DNA from: Phoronis australis
Lineage: Eukaryota > Phoronida > Phoronidae
Assembly (NCBI GenBank): GCA_002633005.1
Contig: NMRA01000636.1
Span: forward strand, 59,769 to 108,170
Length of the DNA stretch: 48,402 nt
Direction: 5' to 3'
The position numbers and the translations under genes were made by a program. Under the pieces are notes generated by a model. The model did no database searches. It saw nothing but the letters and a program-made list of their open reading frames with translations, and was not told the DNA's origin. Positions 25,701 to 31,489 of this stretch are shown here, one piece after another. The stretch's first letter is position 1. Each line of letters starts with the position of its first letter.

Positions 25701-26730
25701 TTCTCAACATCAGGGACACCAGAACAAGAACCTTCAATTTGAGCAACTGATCCAGTTTTCTCAGTCTCCTCCACAACAGGACGAGATCTGCCATCTTTCA
25801 CAAAAACACTCTTGGGATCAACGTTTGTATCGATTTCATCAACCCATGATGGAGTCTTGCTGCTTTCCGAGTAAACACTTTCTGATTTGGCAGGTTTACT
25901 AAGCTTGAAATTTAATGTTTGCTTAAGCTTGCCAACTATTACAGAAGCAGCGAGTTTCATTATTGTATCTTTGTTATCTGGAACTGGGTTAGACGTGACC
26001 CCTTCTACAAGTGAACTGGAGGAGGTGCCTTGAGTTTTACAAGGTTCTTCCTCCACCTTGTTCTGCACATGCTTAAACGCTAAAGGTTGTACATCTCCTT
26101 GTATACTTTTAGACTCCAAAATTTCTGGTCTTACATTTTCAGTACTTGCAGACTTCAAAGGTTCTGGTTTTACAATTTCTTTTACTTCTTCAGAGACTAC
26201 ACTTTCATGCTCCTCATTGCCTTTTAAAATCTTAAACAAAAGAATCTGAGGTTGCGCGTCTCCCACAGCACTCTTCTCATCTGCAATTGCTGGTTGAACA
26301 TTTATGTCGACACACTGGGAGTCTACATGTTCTGTTTCAATCTCCCCAACTGATTTACTTCCTCTTGGACTCAGGCGTCTGCCCTTGACAGGCGACTCAA
26401 CGGCCAATTTTCTTCCCCTTCGCGTTTCGGTCCCCTGTCTGTGAGCCCTCTCAGGAACTTCAGTCACATAGCTACTTTCACCTTTTCTTCCCACACCCTT
26501 TCTTCCATTAGTTTTCTGGGTCTTTTCCACAGAGCCACTCCCTGTCGCTGTAGTTTCGCTTTCATTTCCACTAGCATCACAGTCGGGTGGCAAAAATTCC
26601 TCCAACTTCAAGTTACCAGTGCTACGTGTATTACGAGGTGATGTTGATGAAACAGCTCTTCTGGGAGATCTGGACGGGCTGTCAGCAGCAGCAGATTTAG
26701 CTGATCTTCGTGTCGTAGGCATCATGCAAT
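1556..26730 (-). CDS. DIDO1/PHF3-family PHD-finger transcription regulator (spliced, 3' part outside window)
   Basis: Joined minus-strand exons: 26730-25514, 23462-23298, 19106-18928, 17015-16880, 14863-14795, 13846-13574, 13186-13053, 12238-11981, 9918-9797, 5147-5035, 2220-2002, 1711-1556. Every junction is GT-AG and phases agree, giving about 1012 codons from the ATG at 26725 (a second ATG follows at 26722). Seen: a Ser/Arg/Pro-rich basic N-terminus, a charged middle, an acidic run at about residues 770-795, a PHD finger at about 799-848, Lys-rich linkers, and a C-x4-C-x10-C-x3-C-x3-H motif at 970-994. Known: human DIDO1 has this PHD (H3K4me3 reader) and zinc-motif order before TFIIS-like and SPOC domains, and PHF3 has a similarly late PHD. 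Inference: this is the single invertebrate member of the DIDO1/PHF3/SPOCD1 group, a nuclear protein linked to RNA polymerase II. The promoter and any 5' UTR exon are not identified, and small exons could have been missed. Confidence 0.85.
2002..2220 (-). CDS. Exon 11 of DIDO1/PHF3-like gene
   Basis: The acceptor is CATAATTCAG|TTG and the donor TTTGGT|GTAAGT; the exon is 219 bases, phase 0 to 0. It encodes 73 residues with a TPIKQEKSD sumoylation-like site (I-K-Q-E) and ends PKKHKKRFKVFG. In human DIDO1 a similar KKK-L-K-I-F segment precedes the C-x4-C zinc motif, which matches the layout here with exon 12. Confidence 0.85.
2221..2981. other. Intron sequence, no feature seen
   Basis: Part of the intron between exons 10 and 11. 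AT-rich, with short ORFs only; no repeat or motif that I can name. Confidence 0.6.
2982..3478. mobile_element. CAGGGCTTGGAAT DNA element (hAT-like MITE), copy A
   Basis: The 497-base element begins CAGGGCTTGGAATG and ends ATTCCAAGCCCTG, a perfect 13-base terminal inverted repeat. It is flanked by AGTTAG at 2976-2981 and 3479-3484, a 6-bp target duplication. A second full copy lies at 22335-22839, with partial copies near 16500-16738 and 19439-19500. There is no transposase ORF, so it is non-autonomous. The CAGGG start suggests hAT-like; the 6-bp duplication is shorter than the usual 8. Confidence 0.85.
3485..5034. other. Intron sequence, no gene seen
   Basis: Remainder of the intron between exons 10 and 11. 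Only short chance ORFs (for example 3687-3899 and 4728-4967) without recognisable domains or codon bias. No named repeat. Confidence 0.55.
5035..5147 (-). CDS. Exon 10 of DIDO1/PHF3-like gene (charged linker)
   Basis: The acceptor is ATACTTACAG|ACA; the exon is 113 bases, phase 1 to 0. It encodes a Lys/Glu-rich helix (KEITELKKTNVKSELK onward). The donor chosen is AAGT|GTACGT because it alone keeps frame with exon 11. It is weaker than the others, so the exon end is the least certain of the series. Confidence 0.7.
5148..5889. other. Intron sequence with a 32-bp direct duplication
   Basis: Start of the intron between exons 9 and 10. The only structure seen is a 32-base unit (GCTGRGGCGTTGGAATGCCC...) present twice at about 5712-5775. 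A relative of the unit (GCGTTGRAATGCGCCCA) recurs near 19845 and 42718, so it is part of a dispersed repeat. Confidence 0.6.
5890..6500 (+). repeat. Dispersed repeat family, 'ACCTCTGTGTCAAGTTTCATT' modules
   Basis: Several degenerate modules repeat a CCAC(T/A)AGGAGGC-like site, a 'TGGTGACAGTGCATTGCCAT' style link, CTCTGTGTCAAGTTTCATT and GCTCTTCCCCCAAAC. The same module series occurs at 8090-8830. Related to, but distinct from, the family at 258-1500. ORFs crossing it (5909-6133, 6271-6462) are repeat translations, not genes. Confidence 0.7.
6501..6620 (+). repeat. ~115-bp dispersed repeat (copy also at 14905-15020)
   Basis: The stretch GAAAATGCCACCCGATTGAA onward through TTTTTTACCGTCTTAATC to TTGCCGAAAGATGTC aligns by eye with 14908-15020 in the same orientation. 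Function unknown. Confidence 0.55.
6657..6961 (+). pseudogene. THAP-domain relic, frameshifted
   Basis: The plus-strand ORF starting at 6654 reads MLRCIVPACPNYAASRKAG from its internal Met, then ISFFRFLQESEMLRKWL. This is the start of a THAP zinc-dependent DNA-binding domain: C-x4-C, then the F-F-R-F and K-W pattern. After about residue 60 the frame is broken: the expected C-x2-H end is disturbed (VCGQQ where VC-x-x-H is usual), and the natural continuation (DIESDAAGLPKNYPYIP) is in another frame. THAP domains occur in host regulators and in P-element-type and Kolobok-type transposases. Its place in an intron on the opposite strand and its broken frame point to a dead transposon fragment. Confidence 0.6.
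6981..8089. other. Intron sequence with a GC-rich ~57-bp tandem pair
   Basis: Mostly featureless AT-rich intron. At 7549-7662 a GC-rich unit is present twice (CAGTCCG...CCGCGRCRGGCCTGAT...GAGCCACTGGCCRGGATAA), each about 57 bases. No coding sequence recognised. Confidence 0.6.
8090..8840 (+). repeat. Dispersed repeat family, second block
   Basis: Same module series as 5890-6500, with degraded CCACTAGGAGGTG and CCACCAGGAGGCA sites at about 8459 and 8527. It leads straight into two tandem arrays. No gene. Confidence 0.7.
8841..8957 (+). repeat. 39-bp tandem repeat, about 3 copies
   Basis: A 39-base unit (CCTGACCATAGGTTGTGGGG core) occurs three times with few changes. Because 39 is a multiple of three, both strands stay open across it, which explains the short ORFs over this span. 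Confidence 0.85.
8958..9391 (+). repeat. 31-bp minisatellite, exactly 14 copies
   Basis: A 31-base unit beginning GTGAACCTTTCTAGTGATGC is repeated 14 times (434 bases), with the only difference seen being ACTGCACC for ACTACACC in copy 2. Such homogeneity implies recent expansion or gene conversion. The sequence just after it (GTGCCAAATTTCATCATAAT) is the normal continuation of the dispersed family, so the array grew inside a repeat copy. Confidence 0.95.
9392..9520 (+). repeat. 3' tail of a dispersed repeat copy
   Basis: GTGCCAAATTTCATCATAAT, then a 'GTTATAGAGCAGAAACACGG' link, and CCACATATATGCGTGGGTGC. The same tail type (CCACATATAAATATGTGG) closes copies at 1331-1353 and 14739-14762. It marks the end of the repeat block before exon 9. 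Confidence 0.6.
9797..9918 (-). CDS. Exon 9: second half of the PHD finger
   Basis: The acceptor is TTGTACCAG|ATT and the donor TGCAAAG|GTACGC; the exon is 122 bases, phase 2 to 1. It encodes FMICCDKCDEWYHGDCVEI, a short loop, then EEWICPVCK, completing the C4HC3 set: C814, C817, H822, C825, C845 and C848 after C800 and C802. W820 sits where DIDO1 and similar H3K4me3-binding PHDs carry an aromatic-cage tryptophan. Binding to H3K4me3 is therefore likely (family knowledge plus a visible residue). Confidence 0.92.
9919..11832. other. Intron between the two PHD exons; one possible TIR element
   Basis: No gene. A 15-base unit GGGTTCTTGGCGGAT is present three times at 10494-10538. TAAGAAAACATAAAGGTTGG near 10268 is repeated in inverse near 11250-11273 (CCAACCTTTATGTTTCTTA), so about 1 kb between may be an inserted element. 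The flanking sequence ATGGTTATRAGTCATCRGGA near 11275 recurs at 38085, so the host site is itself repetitive. Target duplication not clear. Confidence 0.45.
11833..12013 (-). repeat. 61-bp tandem repeat copying the exon 8 end and its splice donor
   Basis: A 61-base unit is present nearly three times. The rightmost copy includes the real end of exon 8 and its donor (AG|GTAATT, donor 11980-11975). Two further copies in the intron carry the same donor (11919-11914 and 11858-11853) and the preceding exon bases, but with TGT changed to CGT (Cys to Arg at C802). 61 is not a multiple of three, and an in-frame TAA lies at each copied junction. Confidence 0.9.
11981..12238 (-). CDS. Exon 8: acidic patch and first half of the PHD finger
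   Basis: The acceptor is GCCACAG|AAA and the donor GACAG|GTAATT; the exon is 258 bases, phase 2 to 2. It encodes a Lys/Asp/Pro-rich linker, an acidic block (SYEDDEGDEDWEEEDDPTK), then LWCICREPHGD, which supplies the first zinc-ligand pair of the PHD (C800, C802). The donor and last 30-odd exon bases are tandemly copied into the intron (11833-12013). Reading past the true donor meets a stop at once (AGG TAA). Confidence 0.9.
12239..12530. other. Intron 7 sequence, right of exon 8
   Basis: AT-rich intron; nothing recognised. Confidence 0.55.
12531..12801. mobile_element. Foldback MITE with GGCTGCATTCCGTAGA ends
   Basis: GGCTGCATTCCGTAGACCAAG at the left matches the reverse complement of CTTGGTTCTACGGAATGTAG at the right, giving a ~271-base element with imperfect ~20-base inverted ends. 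No ORF. No clear target duplication seen. Confidence 0.7.
13053..13186 (-). CDS. Exon 7 of DIDO1/PHF3-like gene
   Basis: The acceptor is TTATTTAG|GTG and the donor AGTGG|GTAAGT; the exon is 134 bases, phase 0 to 2. It encodes VKEEDEAESSKMPGVFKRR followed by an Asp/Lys/Ser-rich linker ending KKEHSG. VKEEDE resembles a sumoylation consensus (psi-K-x-E); this is a suggestion from sequence only. Confidence 0.75.
13437..13507. repeat. 28-bp exact direct repeat, 43-bp spacing
   Basis: ATTGCCAAAGACAGGTCTAA plus the following eight bases occurs at 13437-13464 and 13480-13507 without change, next to exon 6. A recent local duplication in the intron. Confidence 0.85.
13574..13846 (-). CDS. Exon 6 of DIDO1/PHF3-like gene
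   Basis: The acceptor is ATTTTACCAG|GAA and the donor GGAAAG|GTAAGG; the exon is 273 bases, phase 0 to 0. It encodes 91 residues, Lys/Ser/Asp-rich with KKQKLKEQGRSKDRQ and KKKVKPDCKRSQ runs that look like nuclear localisation signals, then a PDEPVLFTPDIPVNK segment. Apart from that proline-containing end it is probably disordered. Confidence 0.8.
14205..14775 (+). repeat. CCACTAGG dispersed repeat, one full copy
   Basis: One complete copy from GGATGATTTAGGAGATACAG to CCACATATAAATATGTGGGC, same order as 258-1500. Consensus-grade CTCF-like sites at 14415-14427 and 14560-14572 and a one-mismatch site at 14254-14266. It ends about 20 bases from exon 5. Just before it, TTTTTAAACAGGACGC-type units repeat at about 14140-14215. 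Confidence 0.8.
14795..14863 (-). CDS. Exon 5 of DIDO1/PHF3-like gene (small)
   Basis: A 69-base exon with acceptor CTTTTCAG|CCG and a consensus donor CTTAAG|GTAAGT, phase 0 to 0. It encodes PDKQEATKPKQLKVTVEVD plus ISLK, with a beta-strand-like KVTVEVDI segment. It is supported by strong splice sites and phase, not by recognised homology. A CCACTAGG-family repeat begins only about 25 bases beyond its donor. Confidence 0.65.
15159..15403. repeat. 27-bp minisatellite, 9 copies
   Basis: The unit TCATCTTAAGCAGTACCTGA plus seven bases is repeated nine times with a strict 27-base period. The period is a multiple of three, so both strands remain open (THLKQYLTS on plus, MSGCQVLLK on minus). On the gene's strand each unit contains TCAG|GTACTG, a donor-like string. 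I do not call it a gene: no splice context or conservation supports it. Confidence 0.9.
15404..16490. other. Intron 4 sequence, no feature seen
   Basis: AT-rich intron with short chance ORFs; no recognised repeat or motif. Confidence 0.55.
16500..16738. mobile_element. CAGGGCTTGGAAT element, 5'-truncated copy
   Basis: Homologous by eye to the right half of copy A (GCCCCGGCAAT, ACATAAAGAGCAA, CCGTGTTTCTGTGAAAAATTCC), ending in ATTCCAAGCCTTG, a mutated terminus. It is more diverged than the full copies and therefore probably older. Confidence 0.7.
16880..17015 (-). CDS. Exon 4 of DIDO1/PHF3-like gene (coiled-coil-like)
   Basis: The acceptor is CTTTCAG|GCG and the donor GAAGAG|GTTAGT; the exon is 136 bases, phase 2 to 0. 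It encodes a strongly charged helix rich in Glu, Lys, Arg, Gln and Ala (RSTRVIEAEQRAMAEKIRQ onward), typical of a single long alpha helix or coiled coil. There is no stop in this frame, and the phase matches exons 3 and 5. Confidence 0.8.
17016..18420. other. Intron 3 sequence with one imperfect hairpin
   Basis: No gene. At about 17862-17946, GGCATACATGAAATACATTATTCCG and the inverse CGGAATAATG...TTCATGTACGCC form an imperfect inverted repeat, possibly a small foldback element. Confidence 0.5.
18426..18569. mobile_element. Short foldback element with GTTCAGTA...GCTAGGACC ends
   Basis: GTTCAGTAGACGCTAGGACC at the left matches the reverse complement of GGTCCTAGCGTTACTGAAC at the right. The GCTAGGACCTA unit is repeated inside the left arm. 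About 144 bases, no ORF. Confidence 0.65.
18928..19106 (-). CDS. Exon 3 of DIDO1/PHF3-like gene
   Basis: The acceptor is CTGTAG|GGC and the donor CCAAG|GTGATA; the exon is 179 bases, phase 0 to 2. It encodes GEVVKRYAPLEHSYVK followed by a hydrophilic Glu/Thr/Ser-rich stretch and a Lys-rich KKANGKKRS patch that could act in nuclear localisation (inference). The only ORF over this span with its own start codon is in another frame; the splice phases decide the frame used here. Confidence 0.75.
19205..19440 (+). pseudogene. LINE reverse-transcriptase fragment, frameshifted
   Basis: In shifting frames the plus strand reads AFIDFSKAFDSVD (the RT core with its aspartate), then KGLHGKMFNILHSMYDSTI, then FNCGVGVWQGS, the GVRQG-type RT block. 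At least two frame changes and a stop show it is dead. It ends exactly where a CAGGGCTTGGAATG terminus begins (19442). The fragment reads opposite to the host gene. Confidence 0.8.
19442..19500. mobile_element. CAGGGCTTGGAAT element, left-end fragment
   Basis: CAGGGCTTGGAATGACCAAT followed by about 25 bases matching the left end of the full copies, then unrelated sequence. No right terminus nearby, so a deletion remnant. Confidence 0.65.
19690..20290 (+). repeat. CCACTAGG dispersed repeat, rearranged copy
   Basis: Contains a consensus-grade CTCF-like site CCACTAGATGGCG at 19917-19929, degraded ones near 20013 and 20138, and the family links. It is followed at once by the GC-rich TTAACCGCCC element at 20291, just as copy 1 of that element adjoins this family at the window's left end. 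Confidence 0.7.
20291..20547. repeat. GC-rich TTAACCGCCC element, copy 2 (inverted relative to copy 1)
   Basis: Reads TACCGTAATCGTTCGGGTTAA at its left end and is the near-exact reverse complement of 1-257, including all the GGGCGGTTAA units. Full length here is about 257 bases. A possible diverged relative (TTACCGCAAATACTC...AAGCGCCCAC) is at 30251-30420. Confidence 0.8.
20690..21010 (+). repeat. CCACTAGG dispersed repeat, partial copy
   Basis: A diverged partial copy with the GGTTTGGTTGATAGAGAGG link and two degraded sites (CCACTAGGTGTTG, CCACTAGGGGACA). An ambiguous base (N) is at 20668, just before it. Confidence 0.7.
21282..23222 (+). pseudogene. Non-LTR retrotransposon (LINE) relic: RT thumb and RNase H, split by a DNA element
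   Basis: The plus strand encodes the C-terminal part of a LINE polyprotein. GLKYLGITLDRTLSYKERV (21400s) is the RT connection, and GCTQDTPIAAMRYIFGLSSI follows. From about 22070 an RNase H domain appears: VVYNDGSVKRGE (catalytic D), MEEVAAEKAL (E), VIVTDSQSML (D), and after the insertion HAGVVGNEKADKLA (H and D). The tail ends ...WVCPECDDAGSAPK. In-frame stops (TGA at about 21660, TGA at about 22110) and frame changes mark it as dead. The element at 22335-22839 interrupts it between EWLLHL and its continuation. The RT-plus-RNase H arrangement fits the I/R1-like group. It lies between exons 2 and 3 of the host gene, on the opposite strand. Confidence 0.85.
22335..22839. mobile_element. CAGGGCTTGGAAT DNA element, copy B, nested in the LINE
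   Basis: 505 bases, ends CAGGGCTTGGAAT / ATTCCAAGCCCTG, flanked by ATTTAC at 22329-22334 and 22840-22845. Removing the element and one ATTTAC makes the RNase H frame continuous, which confirms both boundaries and the 6-bp duplication. No transposase ORF. Confidence 0.92.
23298..23462 (-). CDS. Exon 2 of DIDO1/PHF3-like gene
   Basis: The acceptor is TTTTTTCCAG|GAG and the donor CTCCAG|GTTTGT; the exon is 165 bases, phase 0 to 0. It encodes 55 residues starting EFGITEEHINQIQAVLSS and ending EEATKLLQ. The pattern suggests short amphipathic helices. I do not recognise a named domain. It lies between the LINE relic and the inverted-repeat element at 23508-23844. Confidence 0.8.
23508..23844. mobile_element. 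Inverted-repeat unit enclosing a Penelope-like C-terminal fragment
   Basis: About 80 bases at the left (through AAACTTACTAAAGTTAGCGA) are repeated in inverse at the right with few changes. Between them the plus strand reads EEDWFRRGVKEALHERN, then after a frame change GLRFKLSHVWDSVL. This W-F-(K/R)-R-G-V-K-E-A-I pattern is typical of the C-terminus of Penelope-like retroelement proteins near the GIY-YIG endonuclease. The fragment is truncated and frameshifted. Penelope-like elements are known for inverted or direct terminal repeats, so the enclosing inverted repeat may be part of the same element. Confidence 0.6.
23850..25507. other. Intron 1 sequence with repeat remnants
   Basis: No gene. 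At 24300-25000 there are diverged pieces of the CCACTAGG family (CCAAAATTTCATGAAGGTCT, TGTGCCAAATTTCAAGAAAA, GGCCACTACGGATGC). The short ORFs at 24476-24673 and 24872-25132 are translations of these. Confidence 0.6.
25514..26730 (-). CDS. Exon 1 (coding) of DIDO1/PHF3-like gene
   Basis: The acceptor TTTTGCAG ends at 26731, and the exon opens ATTGC-ATG-ATG. Translation starts MMPTTRRSAKSA. The donor is TCA|GTAAGT at 25513-25508, phase 0. It encodes about 404 residues of low-complexity charged sequence, with an SPSRSPRR-type basic start and a KLKQTLNFKLSKPAKSE stretch near residue 280. No folded domain is recognised. The acceptor directly before the ATG implies at least one non-coding 5' exon further right. 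Confidence 0.8.
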
Positions 26731-27050
26731 CTGCAAAATTATATTGACACTGACCAAATTTCACCAAACTTCGTGAAAGAAATGTTACGTTGAAATTTCA
26801 CAGCCACTCAAAAACCACTGCTAACACCTCATTGTGGCAGTTATCTGCTGTGACTGAACATGCATCAGCAAGTTTCAAGTGCTATAGCTTTTAAGTGAGT
26901 GTTACCTTGTACACTGACCTATTTTGCTGGATTTTTACTAGGCGGAATTCTTCAAATTCCGACAAGTATGTTGCTCTGTCACTAAGTTTTTTTTTTGTTT
27001 ATTCGCACGATACAGGTCACAATTTTCGTCCGATCATCACGAAATTTACA
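26731..27050. other. Sequence upstream of the first coding exon
   Basis: Immediately upstream of the acceptor of coding exon 1, so intronic if a 5' UTR exon exists. AT-rich; nothing further recognised. Confidence 0.5.
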
Positions 27051-27059
27051 CATAACACG

Positions 27060-27440
27060 TAGTTCCGGAAGTACTGGAAGCCTATTGTTTTTCGTCATAA
27101 TCGGATCCAAGATGGCGGATGTGGCGGCCATTTTGTTTTCAATTAAAGGTTCAAATGCTTCTGGAGGCTACAATTTTTTACGTAAAGGGCTAGGAATCGG
27201 CACAGTTAATGGACCGGAAGTGTGCTACAAGTATACCGAAAATTGTTTACTTCCGGTTAAAGATGGCGGAAATATTGGTGATCGCCCATGCACACATCGA
27301 TTTTGGCCTAAAAACGTTTTCTCCTGTAGAGAGAACATTGTAGGGACAATTCCTTCAAATTTTTGCAGGGGTTAGTTTCTTATGACATGCTATTGTACAT
27401 AACCAATAAACCGGAAGTTGCTTTCAAGATGGCGGATCTG
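27060..27440. promoter_or_regulatory. ETS plus YY1-like motif block (possible promoter or repeat)
   Basis: CCGGAAGT-type ETS sites (about 27065, 27216, 27411, and a reverse one near 27251) pair with AAGATGGCGG YY1-like sites at 27109-27118, 27260-27269 and 27426-27435, plus GGCGGCCATTTTG at about 27125. This combination is common in animal housekeeping core promoters, and the block lies 330-700 bases upstream of the DIDO1/PHF3-like coding start. The regular spacing also looks like a tandemly arranged dispersed repeat. Which is right cannot be told from the sequence. Confidence 0.4.
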
Positions 27441-27820
27441 GCGCATGTTGACCTATTTTCAGTCGTGCTGGAGTGTGATTTTAAACGGGAAGAGAAAAAG
27501 ACGTGATTTTTTGCATGTGGATTCTTTAAAGTATACTCTTTCAAATGACCTGTAACAACTTTTTCTCAGACTTACCGTTTTCAAGTTATTTGACTTTAAA
27601 ATTCTTTAAAAAAATGCAAAATTTCATTCTTTTCGAAAAATTTACGGAATTAGGCGATACCATCAGTTTAGATAGAGTTTTGAATGGGCTTTCAGAAGAT
27701 GTTTTCCATTTTTCCCTAGGACGTCTACTTTTCGAGTTATTTGAGATTTTCTGATAACGCTGTTCCTTTGTTGAGCGCTCTTGCTGCATTGATGTTGGTT
27801 TAGCTTCTATTGAACTAAAC

Positions 27821-28160
27821 TGTAGCCTATTTCTTATTGATTGATGACATCTAAGTTCGTCATATGAATGTTACGATGTTGTTTATCATCTCCACCACCA
27901 TCATCATATTTGTCATCTTTGTCATCATCTCCGACGTCGTCTTGTTTTAAGTTAGTTTTGCCAAGTGTCGCTCAAGACTGTAGCCTATCTCTTAGTGATT
28001 ACTGACCTCTACATTCTTCATATGAATGATATCCTGACTTGCATTGTCCATCATCGCCACCATCGTCATCATAGCTGTCTTCTTCGTCATCATCTCTGTC
28101 GTCGTCTTTTCTGGTCATCTCTAACGTGGTTTTTATGGTTAATTTCGCCAAGTTTCGCTC
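27821..28160. repeat. ~160-bp tandem duplication with GAT-rich core
   Basis: Two diverged copies start GTAGCCTAT and end GCCAAGTNTCGCTC, about 158 bases apart. Each has a (CAT/CGT)n-rich middle that reads as an Asp/Glu-rich peptide on the minus strand. No splice sites or long frame, so not called as coding. Confidence 0.6.
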
Positions 28161-30250
28161 CTCGGAAACTTTAATAATTTTTTATTTTCGCTTTTTTTAA
28201 ATAACTAAAGATACAATTATAAGATAATTTGAATAAAACACATCCAAAGAGTAATACCTTGACGATATTATTGCAATTTAACATACTTGGACCTTGCAAA
28301 TTACACTTAAAATTCGACTGCACCTGCCTTTTTGGATGTGTTCCTGGATGGACCATGCTTTATCAAGTGATTAAATTTTTATTGAAATGGGTTAGAATAA
28401 GATTGTTGATGATGACATTGAGTGTACACTTTAAAAAAATTCAGGTCGGGAAGTTAGGAGGTGCTAAAGTGTAAAAATTAATTTTTCTAATATTTTTATC
28501 AAAAAAATAAAAGTGTACACTCAGGGTTGAATGCAGAATTTTCTCACAAATCCTTTGATATCAAAATCATAGGAGTCGGTTCAGAAACGGCCATCCAGCA
28601 GCAAAAACTCTGACCCTCACTTAAAATCACAAAAATTTAGCAGTAAGTGAAAAATTTGCGAAGTGCTTGCATTACTTTAATTTTTAAGAATATTCATCAT
28701 CGCCCCAATTTGTTTTAATAGATTTTAATAGAAAGGAGAAAGTTCAAATATTCTGTTGGCACACTTTTCATTTCATGTCATTTAGTATCCTAACAGATAT
28801 CAGCTTGTGAAAATCATGAAAAATGGCAAAATTTTGCTCTTGCTGAATTTCGGCAATATTGGTTTGCTCACAGGGCTTGACAACGAGCTGCAGGTCGCAT
28901 TTGCGTGAAATTTGGAAATGCGAGCTGAGATTTTTGTCAGCTCGTATCAAGTCGCAAAATGCGACCTGGAATTTCCAACGAAGGCGAGCTAGTGAGTTTT
29001 TACACTTCTCGGCAGATACCTGGCAAATATAAAGCAGCTATTGTTAGTCCGACCATTACTTGGTTGTTGCCAAATCCAAGTTCAAAAGACCACTAAGTGA
29101 GAACAGCCCTCCCGATGACTTGTAAGCAAGTCGCGTGACCATGGGATATGCAGAATCGATCTTTGATGCGTTCCTTTGGCTAACATTTTCGGCCACTTAT
29201 GAAAATTTCCGGAATTTCCAAAGAAAGTTTTGGGCCACATAACACGTGATAAAACCTCACAAAACAGTGGTGTTTCTATTAATTCTTAAGCGATCAACTT
29301 ATCAAACTTTGTGGTGGACAATTTTTTTTGTTTTTCGCTCAAGATGTCCTTATTACCTTTACCAAATATCCACGACAATATCCCTGATATCGCACTGCGG
29401 CACTGGTCGGTCCCATTGTTAGCGTGCAAGCGGTCCCGGCAAGACAATCGTGACTTAGATATGTGCGCTTCGTTTTTATCCCATAAGACAGCCAAAGTGA
29501 AAATGAAAACCTATTAATCCCCAAACAACGATCACATCTTTACTTTCAGTTGCCTAGAAATTCTCAAACCCCATTACTTGTTTCTCAGTGGGGCTACGTG
29601 CGCGAAATATGATTTGTCTTTCACACGTTGTTGCCAACGTAAAGTGTAGGCCTATTCCAGCGATTCAAGTGCGTGAACTCACGCGTGCCCACCGTTTTGA
29701 AGCTGTACATCAATTGAGAACAGCGGCAGTCCTAAATGAAAGAGTATACCGGCTTGGCTCTGTCAAGCACCTGGGTGCCAATGGTTTATTTGAAAATGAA
29801 CTCATAGATTTCCGGCGGTTATGATGCTTTACGATATTCCCCGGGACGGATGTAACCCAGAACTGATATTTTCCGGTTCCGATGTTTCTCGAGGTCGATG
29901 TTCTCTAAACCCTATATTCTATGCCCGTAGCAAGCTATTGCAACTAAACGGGTACTAGATGCGAAATTGTGGTTAGCGAACTTTTTATTCTTCTCTTCAT
30001 ACACCTCCCCCCGCCCCCTCCATGGCAACTTTTCGTTCCCCTGACCACCGCCGCCGCAAAAATGTTCAGACTCCAATAGAAACAATCATGTTCCGGCTGA
30101 AGCGGGCAATTAAAAACAAAATTATTCCAGGTGGCTAAAAAGGGTACAGTGTAGGTGGTAACGATATGCAGAAAGTCACCACTACTAGATGGAGTTTGCC
30201 TCGCAAAATCGTATTGTTATAACGTGTCATTGTAGTCTTTTAATATCTTA

Positions 30251-30420
30251 TTACCGCAAATACTCAGGTTAACGACTATGCTAACGCACAAGCCTACTCC
30301 CTACCTTTGAAGTGTTTCACAATAAGCGCTCACTGACCTACTGAGCGTTCCCCCTCAACTTTTGAGAATTTCCAATTAAGCGCCCACAGTTTAGGCTAGC
30401 GTCCATCATATCGCACAACA
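30251..30420. repeat. Possible diverged relative of the TTAACCGCCC element
   Basis: TTACCGCAAATACTCAGGTTAA, then ACAATAAGCGCTCACTGACC and AATTAAGCGCCCACAG. It shares the 'TACCG...GGTTAA...AAGCGCCCA' order with 20291-20547 but is heavily diverged. Confidence 0.35.
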
Positions 30421-31489
30421 AACGACCGCGCGTGGTTTAAAATTGACTCGCAGCCTATATGGTGTGTCACTCTCATTTTACACAACAAATTCCGTTTTCA
30501 AAAAACGTCTTTTCTCAATATGTAAAAACCAAATCCCACCTTTGTTTTATACCTCCGAAAGAAAGTTAACACTAGTGACATGCGTGTCGTTTTGTGACTG
30601 ACCTATTTTCCCTGTACCTGGAAGGTATTGAGCAAACTTGCCATTACCAGATGGAAACTCGCACGGAGGGAGTCGGGAATTATTTGGAGTAGTGAGAACA
30701 GCGTTTTTCAAGAATTTTTGAAAATGTGCATGTAATATACATCACGAGAAAGCTCTATACGAGACCAAAAGAACGGTGCAAAAAATTTTTAAATCGCACT
30801 TACGGTTCCAGAGAAAATGGTGTTTTAGTGTCAAATTTTTTGGTAAAAATTCTGTCAAATCAAATTTGTGAGTTTGAAATATTATGGTTACAAATCTACG
30901 TAACCTAGGCAGACATGTTATACATTATTTCAAAGAAAATTTTATGATGAATAATTTGCAAAAAAGAACATTCCGACTGGACATTCCTGTGCGAAGATAT
31001 TGACCTTAGAGTCAACAAAGCCGACGAAGAAAAGTCAGTACGTACAATTTTGTCATTTCAAATTGGCATAAAATAACAATTACTCAAAAAAAATAAGCTA
31101 GTATCATTTCAAGATTTTTCATCAGGAAAGTTGAAATCTGATAATTGGTTGGGCAAATTATTGATATTATTTTGTAACTTTTTTGTTGACATGCAGTTTG
31201 CGACTCACTTAACTTTGTCAAAATGCATTACTTTAAAAAATTAAAGATAAACAACATCATTTCAAATATGTATTGATGAAAACTATCATAAACAAAAATT
31301 TTAATACAAGCTTCATACAGTAAATAGAAATTAAACATACTTTCCACAACAATGTAACAAAATGTAGACCTTGTCTTGAGCCATGCAGGAAAGTTCATGC
31401 TATACAAATGATAACAGCAATATTTATTTCCAAAGTTGTCTTGATATGAACACATAAAGGTATGTATGATGGGCAGATAAATAAAGTTC

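Noticed and set aside
27821-28160. Acidic Asp/Glu-rich coding exon on the minus strand
   Set aside because: The acidic text comes from GAT/GAC trinucleotide runs in a tandem duplication; no good splice sites and stops lie close on both sides.
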